NCBI GenBank assembly: GCA_963170055.1
Contig: CAUJGJ010000345.1
Coordinates: 90,901-154,900, forward strand
Length of the DNA stretch: 64,000 nucleotides
Origin: Halisarca cf. caerulea
Lineage: Eukaryota > Porifera > Demospongiae > Chondrillida > Halisarcidae
Direction of reading: 5' to 3'
A program made the translations under genes and the position numbers. Positions 1-35,500 of this stretch are shown piece after piece. Position 1 is the stretch's first letter. Every line of letters starts with the position of its first letter. Under the pieces are notes generated by a model. It saw only the letters and a program-made list of their open reading frames with translations. It was not told where the DNA came from and did not search any database.

Positions 1-90
1 ATATGATTATAATAAGGATAATCATAATGATATATATATATATATATATATATATCATTCATATATATAATATTATTATTATTAATATAG

Positions 91-227
91 GTCATATTAG
101 GCCAAAATGGCCCTTTGACCCAAAAGCTGCTGCACCTTCCCATGCAAGCAGTACAGGTGGAAACCCAAAAGACCAGAGTGTCATCAAAAAGCTACTAAAT
201 GAACTCAAACTTCACAGTGAAATATAA
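91..227 (+). CDS. possible terminal exon of an unidentified gene
   Basis: An open stretch follows a good acceptor (AATATAG at 84-90) and ends in TAA at 225-227. It would encode about 45 residues, starting GHIRPKWPFDPKAAAPSHAS and ending KLLNELKLHSEI. The composition looks like real protein (mixed, polar, a helical lysine/leucine-rich end) rather than translated repeat. The rest of the gene would lie left of the window. I do not recognise the family. The evidence is only the splice acceptor, the open frame and the composition, so it could also be an intergenic open frame. Confidence 0.35.
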
Positions 228-724
228 TGCATGAAAATCAAAGCGTATGCATGTCTTGTGAGGCCATCATAAAACACGAATATAGACTGTACTACAGTGA
301 CTGACAGTAAAAAGCCTAAAAAGTAAAATTTAAACAACAACAAGAACAAGGGCCGCAGAACCCTACATGTCTGCAGGAGCACCTTCACGGAGAACAATCA
401 AAACCAAGTATATGAAATACATTTTAAGACCCGACACTGTTGGTGGCTGCATGACTATGGAAAAGTGTGCACTGGCCTATGCACGAAATTATTGTATAGA
501 TAATATATTAAACTATAGCATCTAGACATCAAAGCAGGGAAAAATTGGTGATTTTACTGACACATTTTGGCTTGCAATGCCATAAATTAAAAAGCAAACA
601 TGTAACACCATGCATAGTTGGCTTAGAGCCTGCGTGACAGGGAGCGATCTCTGTAGGCCATAGCTGCTTGCATAAATTTTGCTACCACAAATGAGACAGG
701 CTTGTTTTGTTCTCTGATCAAGCT

Positions 725-812
725 TCGATCATATATATGTATCATATATATATATATATATATATATATGATATATTTTATATATATTCATATGTATATA
801 TATCATATCATG
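725..812. repeat. AT-rich palindromic microsatellite
   Basis: Alternating TA tracts (TATATCATATA type) can fold on themselves. Apart from this, 228-1428 shows no supported gene. Similar short (AT)n tracts lie at 30-58 and 1141-1160. Confidence 0.8.
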
Positions 813-1428
813 CAAGAGCGTTAGTCCCTTTCTTTTCCCGAGTGAGCCTACAGTACATCGTACGGAGTGAAATCTGCCAATTGTGATCTCTTCGCGATCG
901 AATCATCCAGCACCTCATATTGTCTCCGCGGCAAAAGTCCAAGTTACTGTTTACTTTTTACAAGTGAAACAAGGTAGGATGAGGCAGTTTTACACACCTA
1001 AAGCTTTTTTGAAGATTTAACAAAACAAAAAGTGAAGGATCTCGAGTATATGGGGTCATATACTCCCTGTGACCCCGCGACCAGGGTGGTTATGCCGTAT
1101 ATACTCCCTGTGCGAAATATGGGATTGCATAATCATCAGTGTATATATATATATATATATAATATACAGATGGTTATAAAAGGTAAATATATCTATGCAA
1201 GAAATCTAAAACTACCTTTTATGGGGTGGATCAAACACTGTCTACACCATAGCTGTAGTTGTTGTTACATACAAGGAACTTAAGCGTATAGCTACACATA
1301 CAGCTGGGGTATACTGGATCACTGGTCTATGGCTTCCTCAATCAGCAAGACTTGTCATGATTGCGCAATTGGGCTATAGTATGACACAATATTGCCCAAA
1401 ACATGCATGGCGAATTTGGTAAAAAGAA

Positions 1429-1538
1429 TAGTCTCGCGTAGCCAGCCCCATGCTCGCCTTCCTTTTTCGGGGACTGACATCACTGGGACGTCAGTCTCCG
1501 AAAAGGAAGGCGAGCATGGGGCTGGCTACGCAAGACTA
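1429..1538. mobile_element. MITE, 9-bp TSD family, copy A
   Basis: This is a 110-bp, almost perfect hairpin. Both ends read TAGTCT(C/T)GCGTAGCCAG inwards and the arms match for about 50 bp. It is flanked by identical 9-bp direct repeats, TAAAAAGAA at 1420-1428 and 1539-1547. The same terminal sequence and 9-bp duplication recur at 16382, 36092 and 56155. It has no coding capacity. A 9-bp duplication fits Mutator-like lineages, but the superfamily is not proven. Confidence 0.88.
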
Positions 1539-1689
1539 TAAAAAGAAGTAGATCGACCTGAAGGCTAGGTTTGGCATGGTAAAAGGGTTATTTACTGGTG
1601 ATTTTTGTATCAATGGTACTTACGAACCTAAAGACAGAGTGATTCTGAAGATACTATATTCAATCTTGAATTTCAATTATTAGCCCACC

Positions 1690-2213
1690 AATCTTTTTAA
1701 CCTTAGCAACTTAGGAGGGGGCACAGGCCCCCTGAGCCCCCTCCTTGGATCCGCCCCTGTAATATATAATTATACACATTGTTACGAACCTTACAGACAC
1801 TTCCAGTGAAAGTAAAACAATAATATAGGGGCCGTGGCCTTGTGGCGGCCCAAAAGTGATCCCCAATAACATTTAAAACAAGGGCTAGTTGTGAACAGGT
1901 ACAACAGGGGAGGTGGCAAAGGAAAAGACGAGAATCGGGCTATAGGTACAGTAGGCTAGACAGGTATATAAGTAGACAGAGTTTACTTGGACTTGTTGCA
2001 CACTGCAAATTCCTACGTTCCCCATGTGGAGCACATTATATGTATGTGTGCTGGGAAATGATTATAAGCCCCCTCATTCTATATAGGACCCCCAGGAATC
2101 TAAAATTTTAAAATTTTAGACCCCCCAACGTGAGATTAGGCCCCCTTAAGAAAGTGTTAGCAGAATCTGATGTGTAATGTTTTTATAAATAGCCATTTCT
2201 TTTGCCTCACAGG
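1690..2213. repeat. G/C-run dispersed repeat, left part
   Basis: Non-coding sequence with runs of C and G (GGAGGGGGCACAGGCCCCC near 1712, and a C-rich block at 2060-2160 around AAATTTTAAAATTTTAGA). A related block in opposite orientation lies at 2800-2950. The pair may be ends of one old element. The class is unknown. Confidence 0.4.
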
Positions 2214-2299
2214 CTTTGAAAGGAATGGCCTCATCTCTCCTTTGTATGTTAAAGCAGTTAATGAGATGTTACATCATGCATTGCTGGCTGGTGGTATTT
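2214..2299 (+). CDS. possible isolated internal exon, unidentified
   Basis: An open frame (FERNGLISPLYVKAVNEMLH, then HALLAG) lies between an acceptor-like CTCACAG and a donor-like GTATTT. It sits between two inverted G/C-run repeat blocks, so it may be part of a transposable element. No family is recognised and no neighbouring exon was found. Low confidence. Confidence 0.18.
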
Positions 2300-2799
2300 A
2301 CAAACTTTTAACACTCTTAAAAGATGAATTTTTGCTTGATATACACAAACTATAGTTTCCAAGCCAAGTTTGGTTTGCTCATAGTATCTATGGTTTAATT
2401 GCGGTATAGTACTCTACATGCAGGATCATGCCCTGATATTAATATAAAGAAGACTTTCTTAATATGATAATGAGTGCCTTAAAGTTTATCTTAATGAAGT
2501 TTGACTGTAACCATTAATGCAATAATATCATAGTAATTCTCTCATGTACGTGAATCCATGTAGGATGTTTCCACTAAAATAACGAAAAAAACAGCCAAAC
2601 GGCCAATGCAAACAATCAATAGTCTGTTTCTGTGTGCTAAAAGTGAACATCAGTAATGAATTTACAATCAAACTATTACTTTAAATCAATCGATTGCATG
2701 AAAATTGCCTCTAGCTCATGCAGTGTATACCTCTCCTATGACTTTAATCAAGTAAGGGTAATGATAGAAATATATAGGTTGGAATCTACTTGCGTCAAT

Positions 2800-2950
2800 T
2801 TTGTAGGAGGGGGAGGGGGGCTAATTTCATGAGCAGGGACCCGGAATTTTAACATTATGCACCCCTTGGGGGCCTAGAATTTTAACATTCTAGACCTGGG
2901 GGCTCAAAATCTAAAAGTACACCTGGGGGGGCTGGCTGGAATAAGGGAAA
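2800..2950. repeat. G/C-run dispersed repeat, right part
   Basis: A G-rich block contains the small palindrome CTAGAATTTTAACATTCTAG at about 2874-2893. It resembles 2060-2160 in the opposite orientation. The stretch 2300-2800 holds no supported feature. Confidence 0.4.
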
Positions 2951-3034
2951 TTAGCGCTGCTACTATCAGGACCACTAGTAGGGGGCACTGGATTTCCAGG
3001 TGGTTGTTCAGGCTTTAAATTGCCACTGCAACTG

Positions 3035-3450
3035 TTATCTATGATACTGGAAGTAGCAGTAACTGTAAAGTTGCTGTTTCTTGGGTTTTCTTGCCAATGG
3101 GCTCTTCTTCGAAAAGAGGTGAGTTTTTCGCTTGTTTAATTCGGTCTGTTGTCGCCAAACGGAAGGGAGAATTATAGTTTTTTTCATCAGAACTAGCGTC
3201 GGAATTGTCCCAATCAGGTTTGTATAAGAGGTTTGCAATGTCTTTCGCTCTTGTTTCTCTGTCCATGTCAAAGGAAAACAAGCAAGGGTTACCACCTTTT
3301 GCGTCCTATAGAATAGATATTAGGAGATTCTGGAGGGCTTGTGTGTGAAAGTATGAGGTGTTCTGTCTCTCAGGCTCGACGAGAAATATACCTTTGTAAA
3401 GTTCAAAGTTACAGTCGATCGGGAAACTATTCATTTTAGTTATGCAGAAT
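3035..3450 (-). pseudogene. piggyBac transposase relic, 5' part
   Basis: On the minus strand the frame beginning MDRETRAKDIANLL resembles the N-terminus of the piggyBac transposase encoded at 63015 (MAREISTEDIATMVDEPDWN). Both share the acidic DWxNSDAS segment. The upstream leader (3285-3450) also resembles 63020-63150. The frame stops after about 80 residues and no catalytic core follows on the low-coordinate side, so this is a truncated relic. A second copy of the same leader lies at 4366-4570. Confidence 0.6.
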
Positions 3451-3479
3451 TAAAAAAATACTAAATAAAAATGATAAAT

Positions 3480-3842
3480 AAATAAAAAACAAGGGACAAC
3501 GTAGAGAGGAATGGGTTCAGTTGGGCAGCATTGCTTGCAGCAGTACTTGGTCCTCTTTCGGTTGGCCTTTGAGGAGCATGCAGTAGCGGCAGTTCAGAAT
3601 GCCTTGGAGGACATCTGGGAAGTGCCATTCGCAGAATCGCAAGGATCGAAGGAGATGCACTTACTCTATCCACCAAAGATCGGGACGTTCTCTTCCTAAA
3701 AGGTTCGATACGAAACTCATTCTGAGATCGACGTGCATAGTGTGGTGACTCCGTTTCCATAACATTAGCATTTACTACTCAGACGTCTATAGATTCTAAG
3801 AATTCAAAGTAGTAATAAAGGCGGTGCCACCACTTCTTATAA
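3480..3842 (-). pseudogene. piggyBac transposase relic, C-terminal part
   Basis: The minus-strand frame reading ESPHYARRSQNEFRIEPFRK matches the C-terminal region of the intact transposase (ELPHCAKRSQKEFRVELARE) encoded near 59270. The nucleotide match runs on through CGGTGCCACCACTTCTT at about 3824-3840, where similarity ends. Frameshifts destroy the cysteine-rich tail. The upstream catalytic part is missing. Confidence 0.65.
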
Positions 3843-4365
3843 TATTTAATTATATATGCTTTGCGGGAGTAAAAAATGGTAATTCGGCCAGATGCAAATT
3901 TGGCCACCCGACACTTCATACCAGTAAAGGGTATATATATATTGAAACCCCAGGCGGTTTTGTTGTACCTTTCAGGAATAGTAGCAATTCCCCTCCTGTG
4001 GCCAAATTAATGATTATTTGGCCACGTGTATGAAAAATTTAGCTGCACTTGTTTTAATTCTCAGTCAATTCAATTCAGAAGACTCTGAAACATTCACAGC
4101 AAATCACCATACATGTTCCCTAATTTGCTATAAGATTTCAGCTCCAAATGTTCAGGCACGTTAGGTTAGAACATACAATAAACTTGAAATCTGGCCTTAT
4201 ATATGCAAACGCATATGCATACTCAGAGTGGAGAGTGAATTGACTGCACAGGGTGGAGAGTGATTTGACCGCGCATGTAGGTGGTAGCCTAGAACTATAG
4301 ACACTATGCCACTGAGAACATTTTGCACTATTGTGAATAATCTCTTACATGTGTGTTGCAATAAT

Positions 4366-4570
4366 TTGAGGACCATGGTGTCGAAGGAGAACAAGCAAGG
4401 CTTACCGCCTTTTGCGTCCTATCATAGATATTATGAGATTTTGGAGGGCTTGTGTGTGAAAGAAAGTATGAGTTGTTCTGACTCTCGGGTTCAACGAGAA
4501 ATATACCTTCGCAATTAATTAAAGTTCAAAGTTACAAGCGATCAGGAAACTATTTATTTTAGTTATGCAG
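4366..4570 (-). pseudogene. piggyBac relic, second leader fragment
   Basis: This segment matches 3265-3450 closely (AACAAGCAAGG, then TTTTGCGTCCTAT, GGAGGGCTTGTGTGTGAAAG). It is therefore another copy of the piggyBac leader and start region. With the C-terminal piece at 3480-3842 it could be one internally deleted copy, next to a second truncated copy at 3035-3450. The stretch 3843-4365 shows nothing else recognisable. Confidence 0.5.
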
Positions 4571-5239
4571 AAATTCAAGCTTACCCATAACGGTAGTCAA
4601 TGGCAAAGTAAGAATCGAGCCAAAGAACAGTTATTATAATATTACTTGTTTGAAATAAGCCTTTAAAAACAAGCCACTATAATATATTGGCTTGTCCACC
4701 ATAACAATCACCTAACTTGACATGTTATTCCACAAAGGTTGCAGTCACGCATGAGCTACTACAATGGCTCATCCGCGATAAAATGATAATGTGTTTGCAA
4801 AATTAATGATCACTTTTCATTTGATGTTTCAAATGAATTGCACTTGTACATTTTGGCCTACTTAAACATCCAAATTGACATAAACAATGCATTTAGAAAC
4901 AGAGTCACCACGAACACAATGTTATACATGATGAGCATGCAATAAATTTTATATATATCGAATTTGCCAACAATTTTGTTGTCAGTTCTAAAGAAAGACA
5001 ACTCCTACTTCAAGTAGTCCATTATCGTGGGAAACTTTCATTATGGCCAACATTTTGGACATTGATCATGAATTAAGAATTGCAAGCGGATAGCTGTTGC
5101 ATTGTGTTGTGCCGTATTCAAACTGTATATATATGGATAGCTATAATATAAAATTGTTTCACCCACAAAAGGAAGTCGATTGAGTTTTTACAAACAAAAT
5201 AACAGTACAGAGCGACAGGATTAGATATATAACCTCAAT

Positions 5240-5315
5240 AGCATCCATTACCATGGTAAGGGTACGATTGTACAAAGATTTTTAATTGTACTAAAGATGG
5301 ACGTCTAACTTTTTT
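5240..5315. repeat. dispersed repeat also at 11180
   Basis: AGCATCCATTACCATGGTAA followed by GGTACGATT, an A/T block and GACGTCTAACT recurs at 11180-11255 with scattered changes, same orientation. The flanking 4571-5239 and 5316-5510 show no supported gene. Confidence 0.6.
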
Positions 5316-5510
5316 GTGTAATTTACATAAAACATGTAGTACAACAAAATAATAGGAAATAGGGAATTGTGAAATAACAGCTGTTGCACGAACATAGAGA
5401 ACAAGGAGCACAACAGAGACCCTACAGGATTACCCAAAAACACTTTAAAACAAGCTAGGGTAAGTATGTTGTAAAAGACGTAAATGCAGCGCTAGATGGG
5501 CAAAGTGCAA

Positions 5511-6052
<542 letters not shown>

Positions 6053-6931
6053 ATACATTAGCCCCCTATGTAAAATATTATATATACCTCCAAATTTCCC
6101 ATTTAAATATTTTGCACAGTGCAAATGAGTTACAGAATACATAGTACAAAATGTCACTTTGACAACAAATGACATCTTCACAAAATGGAGGCCAATCACA
6201 ATCAGATAGTGCTTAGTGATAACAGAGCAACAAAACAGGAAAAAGGTGCCTAGTGGGACTAAATATGGTTATATACTTCTTTAGAACACTTCTAGACCTA
6301 TTTTGGATGAATTGGTGATTCTTAAGAGGGGCTCGTCCGAAACAAACAAACCCTCCTGACTACGGGCCTGCTTTATGTACAGAAGTGAAATGTAAAGATT
6401 ATTGCATGTACATGGGAAAATAGAGTGGATCAAGGCACAGTGCGATACGGGAGGCATATAAAAGCTAGGACGACATTGTACAATGGTGATAAAGAATTGT
6501 ATAGATCAACATGCAGTCACAAGCTAGGTAAGCAGATCCCTATATATAGCTCGGTAGGAATGCACCCCTTCAACAGCTAAAAGTATGACTAACTCTAAAT
6601 CTCCTAACTGCATGTGCATTTCAACGGCAGTCTTGATCACTTTATCAAAGATATTATAGAACCACAGAAAGCTTGCAATGTTTACGCAGGTTGAGTGATC
6701 ATTGATGGGAATGGCAGTTAACGCTAACCATGCATGCAGGGAAAATTCCAACTAAATTCTTGTCTTCTACAGGGTCATTTAATTCACAAGGACACAGGAC
6801 AATATTATGACAGTGAAGGAAGCTATAAGGGGTCAAGGATTGCATGAATTCCGAATGCATGTGTACACATTTCAGAACACATCATAATGTGATGTTCTTA
6901 GTATGCACATACATACAGTTTTAATTTTATC

Positions 6932-7122
6932 AGGGTAAAACAAGGTAATTTGGTACACCAGGGTAATTCAAAACAGGACCTTTACTTCTGCTATCGTCTT
7001 ATAAGCTGTCTAACCATATTTGCTACTGTTGAACTCTCAATTCATGCATGGATACAGCAGTGTTTCTGATCCCTGGCTGCCCGAATTGCCCTATGTCCCA
7101 AATTACCCCGCTTTACCTTATA
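6932..7122. mobile_element. MITE with GGTAAAnCnnGGTAATTTGG ends
   Basis: The left end AGGGTAAAACAAGGTAATTT and the right end (read inwards AGGTAAAGCGGGGTAATTTG) are terminal inverted repeats around about 190 bp. A second copy of its left half lies at 61262-61388. Non-coding. The target duplication is not clear. Confidence 0.6.
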
Positions 7123-7142
7123 CAGTATTGATGCAGATGAAT

Positions 7143-7257
7143 ATGTATAATTTGCAATGTGTCACATACATCTATTGCATGATGGGTACACAAATGTAAC
7201 CTATAAATTTATTATACTCTTGTCCAAGCATGTTGATTAATCATGTGCAGAAGTGAA
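7143..7257. repeat. direct repeat, copy 1 of pair with 7437-7550
   Basis: About 115 bp (from ATGTATAATTTGCAATGTGT to GTGCAGAAGTGAAA) recurs at 7437-7550 with few changes. It interleaves with another direct pair, 7316-7431 and 8559-8674. Confidence 0.8.
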
Positions 7258-7315
7258 AATTGCCAAATTAATTTGTAGGTTTGATTAGGTTTGAAATAAT
7301 TTGCCAAAGTGCCAA

Positions 7316-7431
7316 ATTATTACAAATTCTAAAATCAAAACAAACATTAATAGTCTTGAGATCATACACATTTAGACATATACTAGCAAAACTACCCTAG
7401 CCCTGGACTAGATGTTATGTACATACTGTAT
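7316..7431. repeat. direct repeat, copy 1 of pair with 8559-8674
   Basis: About 116 bp from TTATTACAAATTCTAAAATC to ATGTTATGTACATACTGTAT is repeated almost identically at 8559-8674. Intergenic. The ORFs here are short and unsupported. Confidence 0.85.
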
Positions 7432-7838
7432 ATATATGTATAATTTGCAATGTGTCACATACATCTGTTGCATGATGGGTACACAAATGTAACCTATAAA
7501 TATATTATACTCTTATCCAAGCATGTTGATTAATCATGTGCAGAAGTGAAATACAAAGTGCAGTCCATGTACTAGATGTGTGTGGATCAAGGCTTCTTGC
7601 ATTACAATTAAGAGACATAGCGGCTACAGGGCGACAAACTTGATTAGTAAAAGTAAACTATGCAAACGCACATTCAAGAAGCTCCATGAATGGGATATGG
7701 ATTAAAAGCAATCAGGAAGTAAGTGAATTTGTAGTCTAGTAAATTCAGAATCTTAAGGAATGTGCATGGATAGATCAAGCTACTGTAACAGCTGTTCTCA
7801 TTGCAAATGGTTCTTGCATGCATGACAATTTATTATTA

Positions 7839-8044
7839 CCGTAGATGCGGATTATTTTACGGGCTTAAAATTTTGCTAATACTGCATACTGAAGAACATT
7901 TGTAATCTAATTTTTGAGGTTGACACTGTACACATACAATACCTACACAGACAATGGCAGCAAATGACTCCTAAATTTTTTCGATTTTAGCCTAACCTGC
8001 TTATTAGCAAAAATATCATCCTAGCAAAAAATCAGCATCTACGT
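7839..8044. mobile_element. TA-type MITE, copy 1 (CCGTAGATG ends)
   Basis: The ends CCGTAGATGCGGAT and ATCAGCATCTACG are inverted repeats, with TA next to each. The same roughly 208-bp element lies in the opposite orientation at 50841-51048. Non-coding. TA target use fits Tc1/mariner-type or related MITEs. Confidence 0.78.
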
Positions 8045-8448
8045 TATATAAAACGGTATACAAAGTATTTTTTGCGGAGTGAAACATTTGGGGATACTGA
8101 ATTTTGGCAATTTTCACATTTTCATATTTGCAGACAGCCAAGTATGTGCCATTGCATGCATGAGTCTGATCCAAACTTACCTAGGAGTATAAAAACATTC
8201 ACGAATGGCTTCTACGCAATCTGCAAAAAACTGTGAGATTAAATTAACCACGCGAAATTTAGTATGCATACATACTGCATGATTCCTTCGATGAATGGCA
8301 TTAAATTTTCACCAGGAAGGGGACAATTACCTACAGACATTGGGTGAATATTTATATTTTCCGAGTTCTAGCTGTACTCAGTGAATTCAATAAACCAGTT
8401 ACAGGAAAATCAATATTGAACCGAGTACATACAATGTCATAACAATTG

Positions 8449-8930
8449 TCTGATCACACCTTTAATAGTACCTGAATAACATGGAAATACAGGACCACAC
8501 CATGTAGAGGTCATAGACAGGAAGTATTCAATTTTCAAATAACAACTTTAAAGTTAAAATTATTACAAATTCTAAAATCAAAACAAACATTAATAGTCTT
8601 GAGATCATACACATTTAGACATATACTAGCAAAACTACCCTAGCCCTGGACTAGATGTTATGTACATACTGTATACTTTCCGACATTTTTGCGGGACTTC
8701 ATTTTCGTGAATTTCGCGAATGGGTTCAGACTCGTGAAATTCTATTCATGAATTTTGGCTTGACCTGACTCCCTAGATTAATAACCTACACACTTTCAAG
8801 TGATTTGCGAAATTTACATCTCATGACAATTGAATTCAGACAGTATTGCATGTAAAAAGCTGTTTGAATCCAAGAATGATTCATAATATAGATAACGATC
8901 TGGTTTGTATTACATAAAATCAATGTCCAA
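8449..8930. repeat. dispersed repeat related to 33365-33640
   Basis: Shared blocks in the same order include GTCTGATCACACCTT, CACACCATGTA, CAGACAGGAAGT, AGCTGTTTGAATCCAA and ATCTGGTTTGTA. The copy here also holds an AT-rich TTTCGCGAA-type segment at 8680-8760. No coding sense was found. Confidence 0.6.
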
Positions 8931-9104
8931 TCTATGCTTCATTATCATTCCCAATTAACCTGTAATGAAACATATTATAGCAACAAGCAATTCAGAGCAA
9001 ATTCGAAGAAACTTGTGGGTGCTGCCCATCGAACACATTAATACAGTTTTAAAACAATTACTCTGGATTGTTATGCTATTGCTATGTTATTGTATTGTGT
9101 ATAT

Positions 9105-9255
<151 letters not shown>

Positions 9256-9378
9256 TCATATATACGCATATACGTGTTGTACTGTGTGATCTTTTTTTTT
9301 GTTCTATATATATATATACATGTGCGCATCCTTGTACTCGATCTGTTTACTTTAAATAATAATAATATATCAATGTTA

Positions 9379-9429
<51 letters not shown>

Positions 9430-9430
9430 A

Positions 9431-9738
9431 CAGTGTTCTCCCCAGAAATAATTTCAGGCATGTTGAATATGTGCATACGTACGTACGTAGGTATGTATGT
9501 ACATGCATGAGTACACCAGATATACATATGTTCATACACATACATACGAATGCAGCACTAATGCTTGCAGCTTCAGTTTTGGGTACTACTATTAGTTTAC
9601 AAAAGAAGGCATGTTGGAGCAACATGCCTTAACCCTTTATTGTGGAAGATGTGATTGCGCAATGACCCCTTTATTGTGGACGAGCCACTATAGGGGCTCG
9701 TCCACAATAAAGGGTTAAGATACCTGGGGAGAACACTG
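9431..9738. mobile_element. hAT-like MITE, host of a nested piggyBac MITE
   Basis: The terminal inverted repeats are CAGTGTTCTCCCCAG at 9431 and CTGGGGAGAACACTG ending at 9738. CAGTG-type ends suggest hAT, but the flanks are AT repeats so no clean 8-bp duplication can be read. The interior carries a second element at 9633-9714. Confidence 0.65.
9633..9714. mobile_element. piggyBac MITE in TTAA site
   Basis: An 82-bp element begins CCCTTTATTGTGG and ends with its reverse complement. TTAA flanks it at 9629-9632 and 9715-9718. The same 13-bp ends and the subterminal GACGAGCCACTATA palindrome occur in the piggyBac element at 58673-63397, which could therefore mobilise it. Confidence 0.9.
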
Positions 9739-10529
9739 ATATAATACAAGCATCATAATACCTTTTAATGTTGGTGGTATAGGGGCACATTCTGCATGCT
9801 TTATCGGCTTCTGCTACAGGAGTCTGCTTGCATGATTACCAGGTATCAGGTATCAGGTAACATTATTTAGACTGGGTAGCCTTTAATTAGCCATTGGCTA
9901 TTCTCCCAGGTGCCCAGTGGCCTCCTCTATTGTGTTGTTTGTCCTGACACTGAGAAAGCACTTAGTGTCGGAAGAGAGTTTGTGGCCTTAAGATTGAAGA
10001 TCCCCCTACTGGCAGGTGTGCTCGTATCCAAAAAGAACGGCGGGGGAAAGTCGTTGCCCATATTTTGTGTCTCCTTCAGATGCTGATCCAATTTTCAAAG
10101 CAATTGAGACTACCAGCAGAACAACAAAATGAATGAGGAGCATGGCTAAATGCCCCTCCTGTTTCTGCACTGGGTTTAATTATTTTTTCAATAAATTATC
10201 TTCTTTCCAATTGAGTTGATATGCATGCACTTGACTATGTGCATAATACAATGACATTGTGCAATTAATAACACTAATTTAGTGTAGTTGTTGAGGGGAT
10301 ATCCGAAATCAATTCAATGTGCGTAAATAGCCCAAAGTAACTGACAGTGTGAGGTTAGATGTGTATACACTTCTGTTTGCAGATCTGATAAAATAAATGC
10401 CAAAAGTAAATATAGTCCTTCAATATGATAATTCTGTGTCACTCCATAGCTAGATACTCTTAATATCTATGGTCAGTCACTCGTTGCAGTGTGACTAAGT
10501 GTCTATATAAAGAACTGATGTACAATCAA

Positions 10530-31683
<21,154 letters not shown>

Positions 31684-31799
31684 TTTCACATCCACCCGAC
31701 AGTTCCTCATGATGTAATGCAAGCTATGGATTGAACCAATTAACCCGCACAACGTCTTTTGCTGTTTTGACAAGGCTGCATGACAAGTACTCTCACTCC

Positions 31800-31807
31800 A
31801 TTTGCAT
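31800..31807. promoter_or_regulatory. octamer motif upstream of the P450
   Basis: A perfect ATTTGCAT/ATGCAAAT octamer lies about 120 bp upstream of the P450 start codon. POU-domain factors bind this motif in animals. One 8-mer in AT-rich DNA may be chance. Confidence 0.2.
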
Positions 31808-32011
31808 GCAAAGGGTGTTTTCTGTCACACGTTGTGTTAGAACTTGGAAAGTTCAATTTGGCTGATACCAAGCATATGCATTGCACTACACTGTGGGCTT
31901 TAGATTGAATTTGAATGATAAAGTGTGTCTATCTCTATGACACTGTGTAATAATTATATTATGTGTGAGTACTAGTTATACTTCCTAGAATCTTAATATG
32001 ACATATCAACA

Positions 32012-32985
<974 letters not shown>

Positions 32986-33364
32986 CAACTATTATTGTAT
33001 TATTTAATAGGCTATATATTATTCTTTGCCTTAAATGCACCATGCAGTCCTAGGTGTGGCAGGAGGAAATACAAGTCAAGTACCCACATGTTCTGTCACA
33101 TGCAGTGCATGAGTACTATAATAATAATTGTAACAGAGAAAAGGATCTGATTCAGCTGGCTGTGGTAGCAGTAACTACCTTCCAAGGGCCTGACCACATC
33201 TGCTGTGCAGGAAAGATTTCATGACTCAAGAGGCAGTATTCAATTTCTGTAAATATCACTTTCATTTGCAGGTCATTTGACTACTAGTAGGTAGTTGGCT
33301 GCAAAGGTGGACCCCTTTAGCATTGTTAATTTAGTTAATTTATTAACAATTAAATTAAATGCAA

Positions 33365-33640
33365 TAACTGTCTGATCACACCTTCAAGTTAAACCATAGA
33401 CAGGATCACACCATGTACAGGTCACAGACAGGAAGTTCAACTAACATACAATTTTGAAGGAAAATCAAAAACTGTACTATAAAAACCATTCTCCAGATTA
33501 TGCACACTTAGACATGTAAGCATTTTGACCCGGCCGGAGCTGGACAATGGATGCTATGTAAAGAGCTGTTTGAATCCAACAACGATCCACGTAGAAATCT
33601 GGTTTGTAATACATATAAAGTATATTATGTCCATGTTATA
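33365..33640. repeat. dispersed repeat related to 8449-8930
   Basis: It shares ordered blocks with 8449-8930 in the same orientation (GTCTGATCACACCTT, CACACCATGTACAGGTCA, GCTGTTTGAATCCAACAA), but without the extra middle part. Confidence 0.6.
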
Positions 33641-33821
33641 CTTGCCAATGTTTGCCATTCCTATAATATTACCTTCAAGCTGCTATAATTATGATTATCA
33701 TACAACAGTATAATGACTATAAATCTACAACAGTTACTGTGAATCAGTGGAAATCACTAAATTTGTAGTCCTTATCATCACATAACTTGATTCTTCCATT
33801 GTATACAGAACTTGTAGCACA

Positions 33822-34450
<629 letters not shown>

Positions 34451-35500
34451 AATCCTATATAATAATAATATTATATTATTATTATTATATTATGAGTACT
34501 CTGTAGGATTCAAATCATACAAGCATATTAGAAGAAATAAAATTACCAATTTGAATCAGGAGAAATTTGCCTTCTGCAAGAGTTAATATTCTTAATTTAT
34601 AACATCGACCTACCGCTGCATGCAGCAATGTAACTTCTGTGTAATGATTGATACTTAATCTACAAATATATTATGCAGTACAAATATAATAGACATTTCA
34701 GCCTAATAGTATGTCATTGTTCTAGTTTAATAATAATTATTCATGTCTCATCTTCCAGTGAATTGACTACATATTACACAATCAATTTCCGAAAAAAGGA
34801 TGTTAATCACCAAAATTATTATCTCCGTGGGTCTCCTTATCGTTCCATTTACATCTGCTGGTGAGTATAATTACATCAAATAAATCATTAGCTAAAATGT
34901 ATTTAATTTCAGATATATATACACATAATGCATATTAACATGTAAGTGGACTAGATTATGCGAATGCCCAAGAAATTGACCAGTGTGTATGTAGATGCTA
35001 CATGCAATCATTGAGGGATATATACTGGTCCGGAGGACAATTAGAGGTGTTCAGTGTGGATACTGAATTATTACAAATGTTCATTTGGAAATCAGGATGG
35101 CTCTACTCTCCATTTGTTCTATCAAATTGAGAGCGAAGATTATGAGTAAATGGACAGAGATATTAAAAAATAATCAAATTTTATGATATATATTTAATTT
35201 TATCACTTTTCAGCGAGTCCGGCATACATAGACCATCTTTTGTGATACTGCTTTATGATGATTGACTATAATTTGAACAGAACATGTACTGTTATAGTAT
35301 ACTATACTTGAATGTCCTGATTATCCAACTGGAAGCCAGCTTTATCTTCAGGTGCATGTAAACAATTTGGCGTACTCCGGCATGCAGGAACACTTCCATC
35401 GATTCCCATACAAGTCCACCTTTGATTATACAGTACACATGTCCACAAATAAGTATATATTATAGTACATATCACACCACAGCAAGCAGTAATTGTATGT

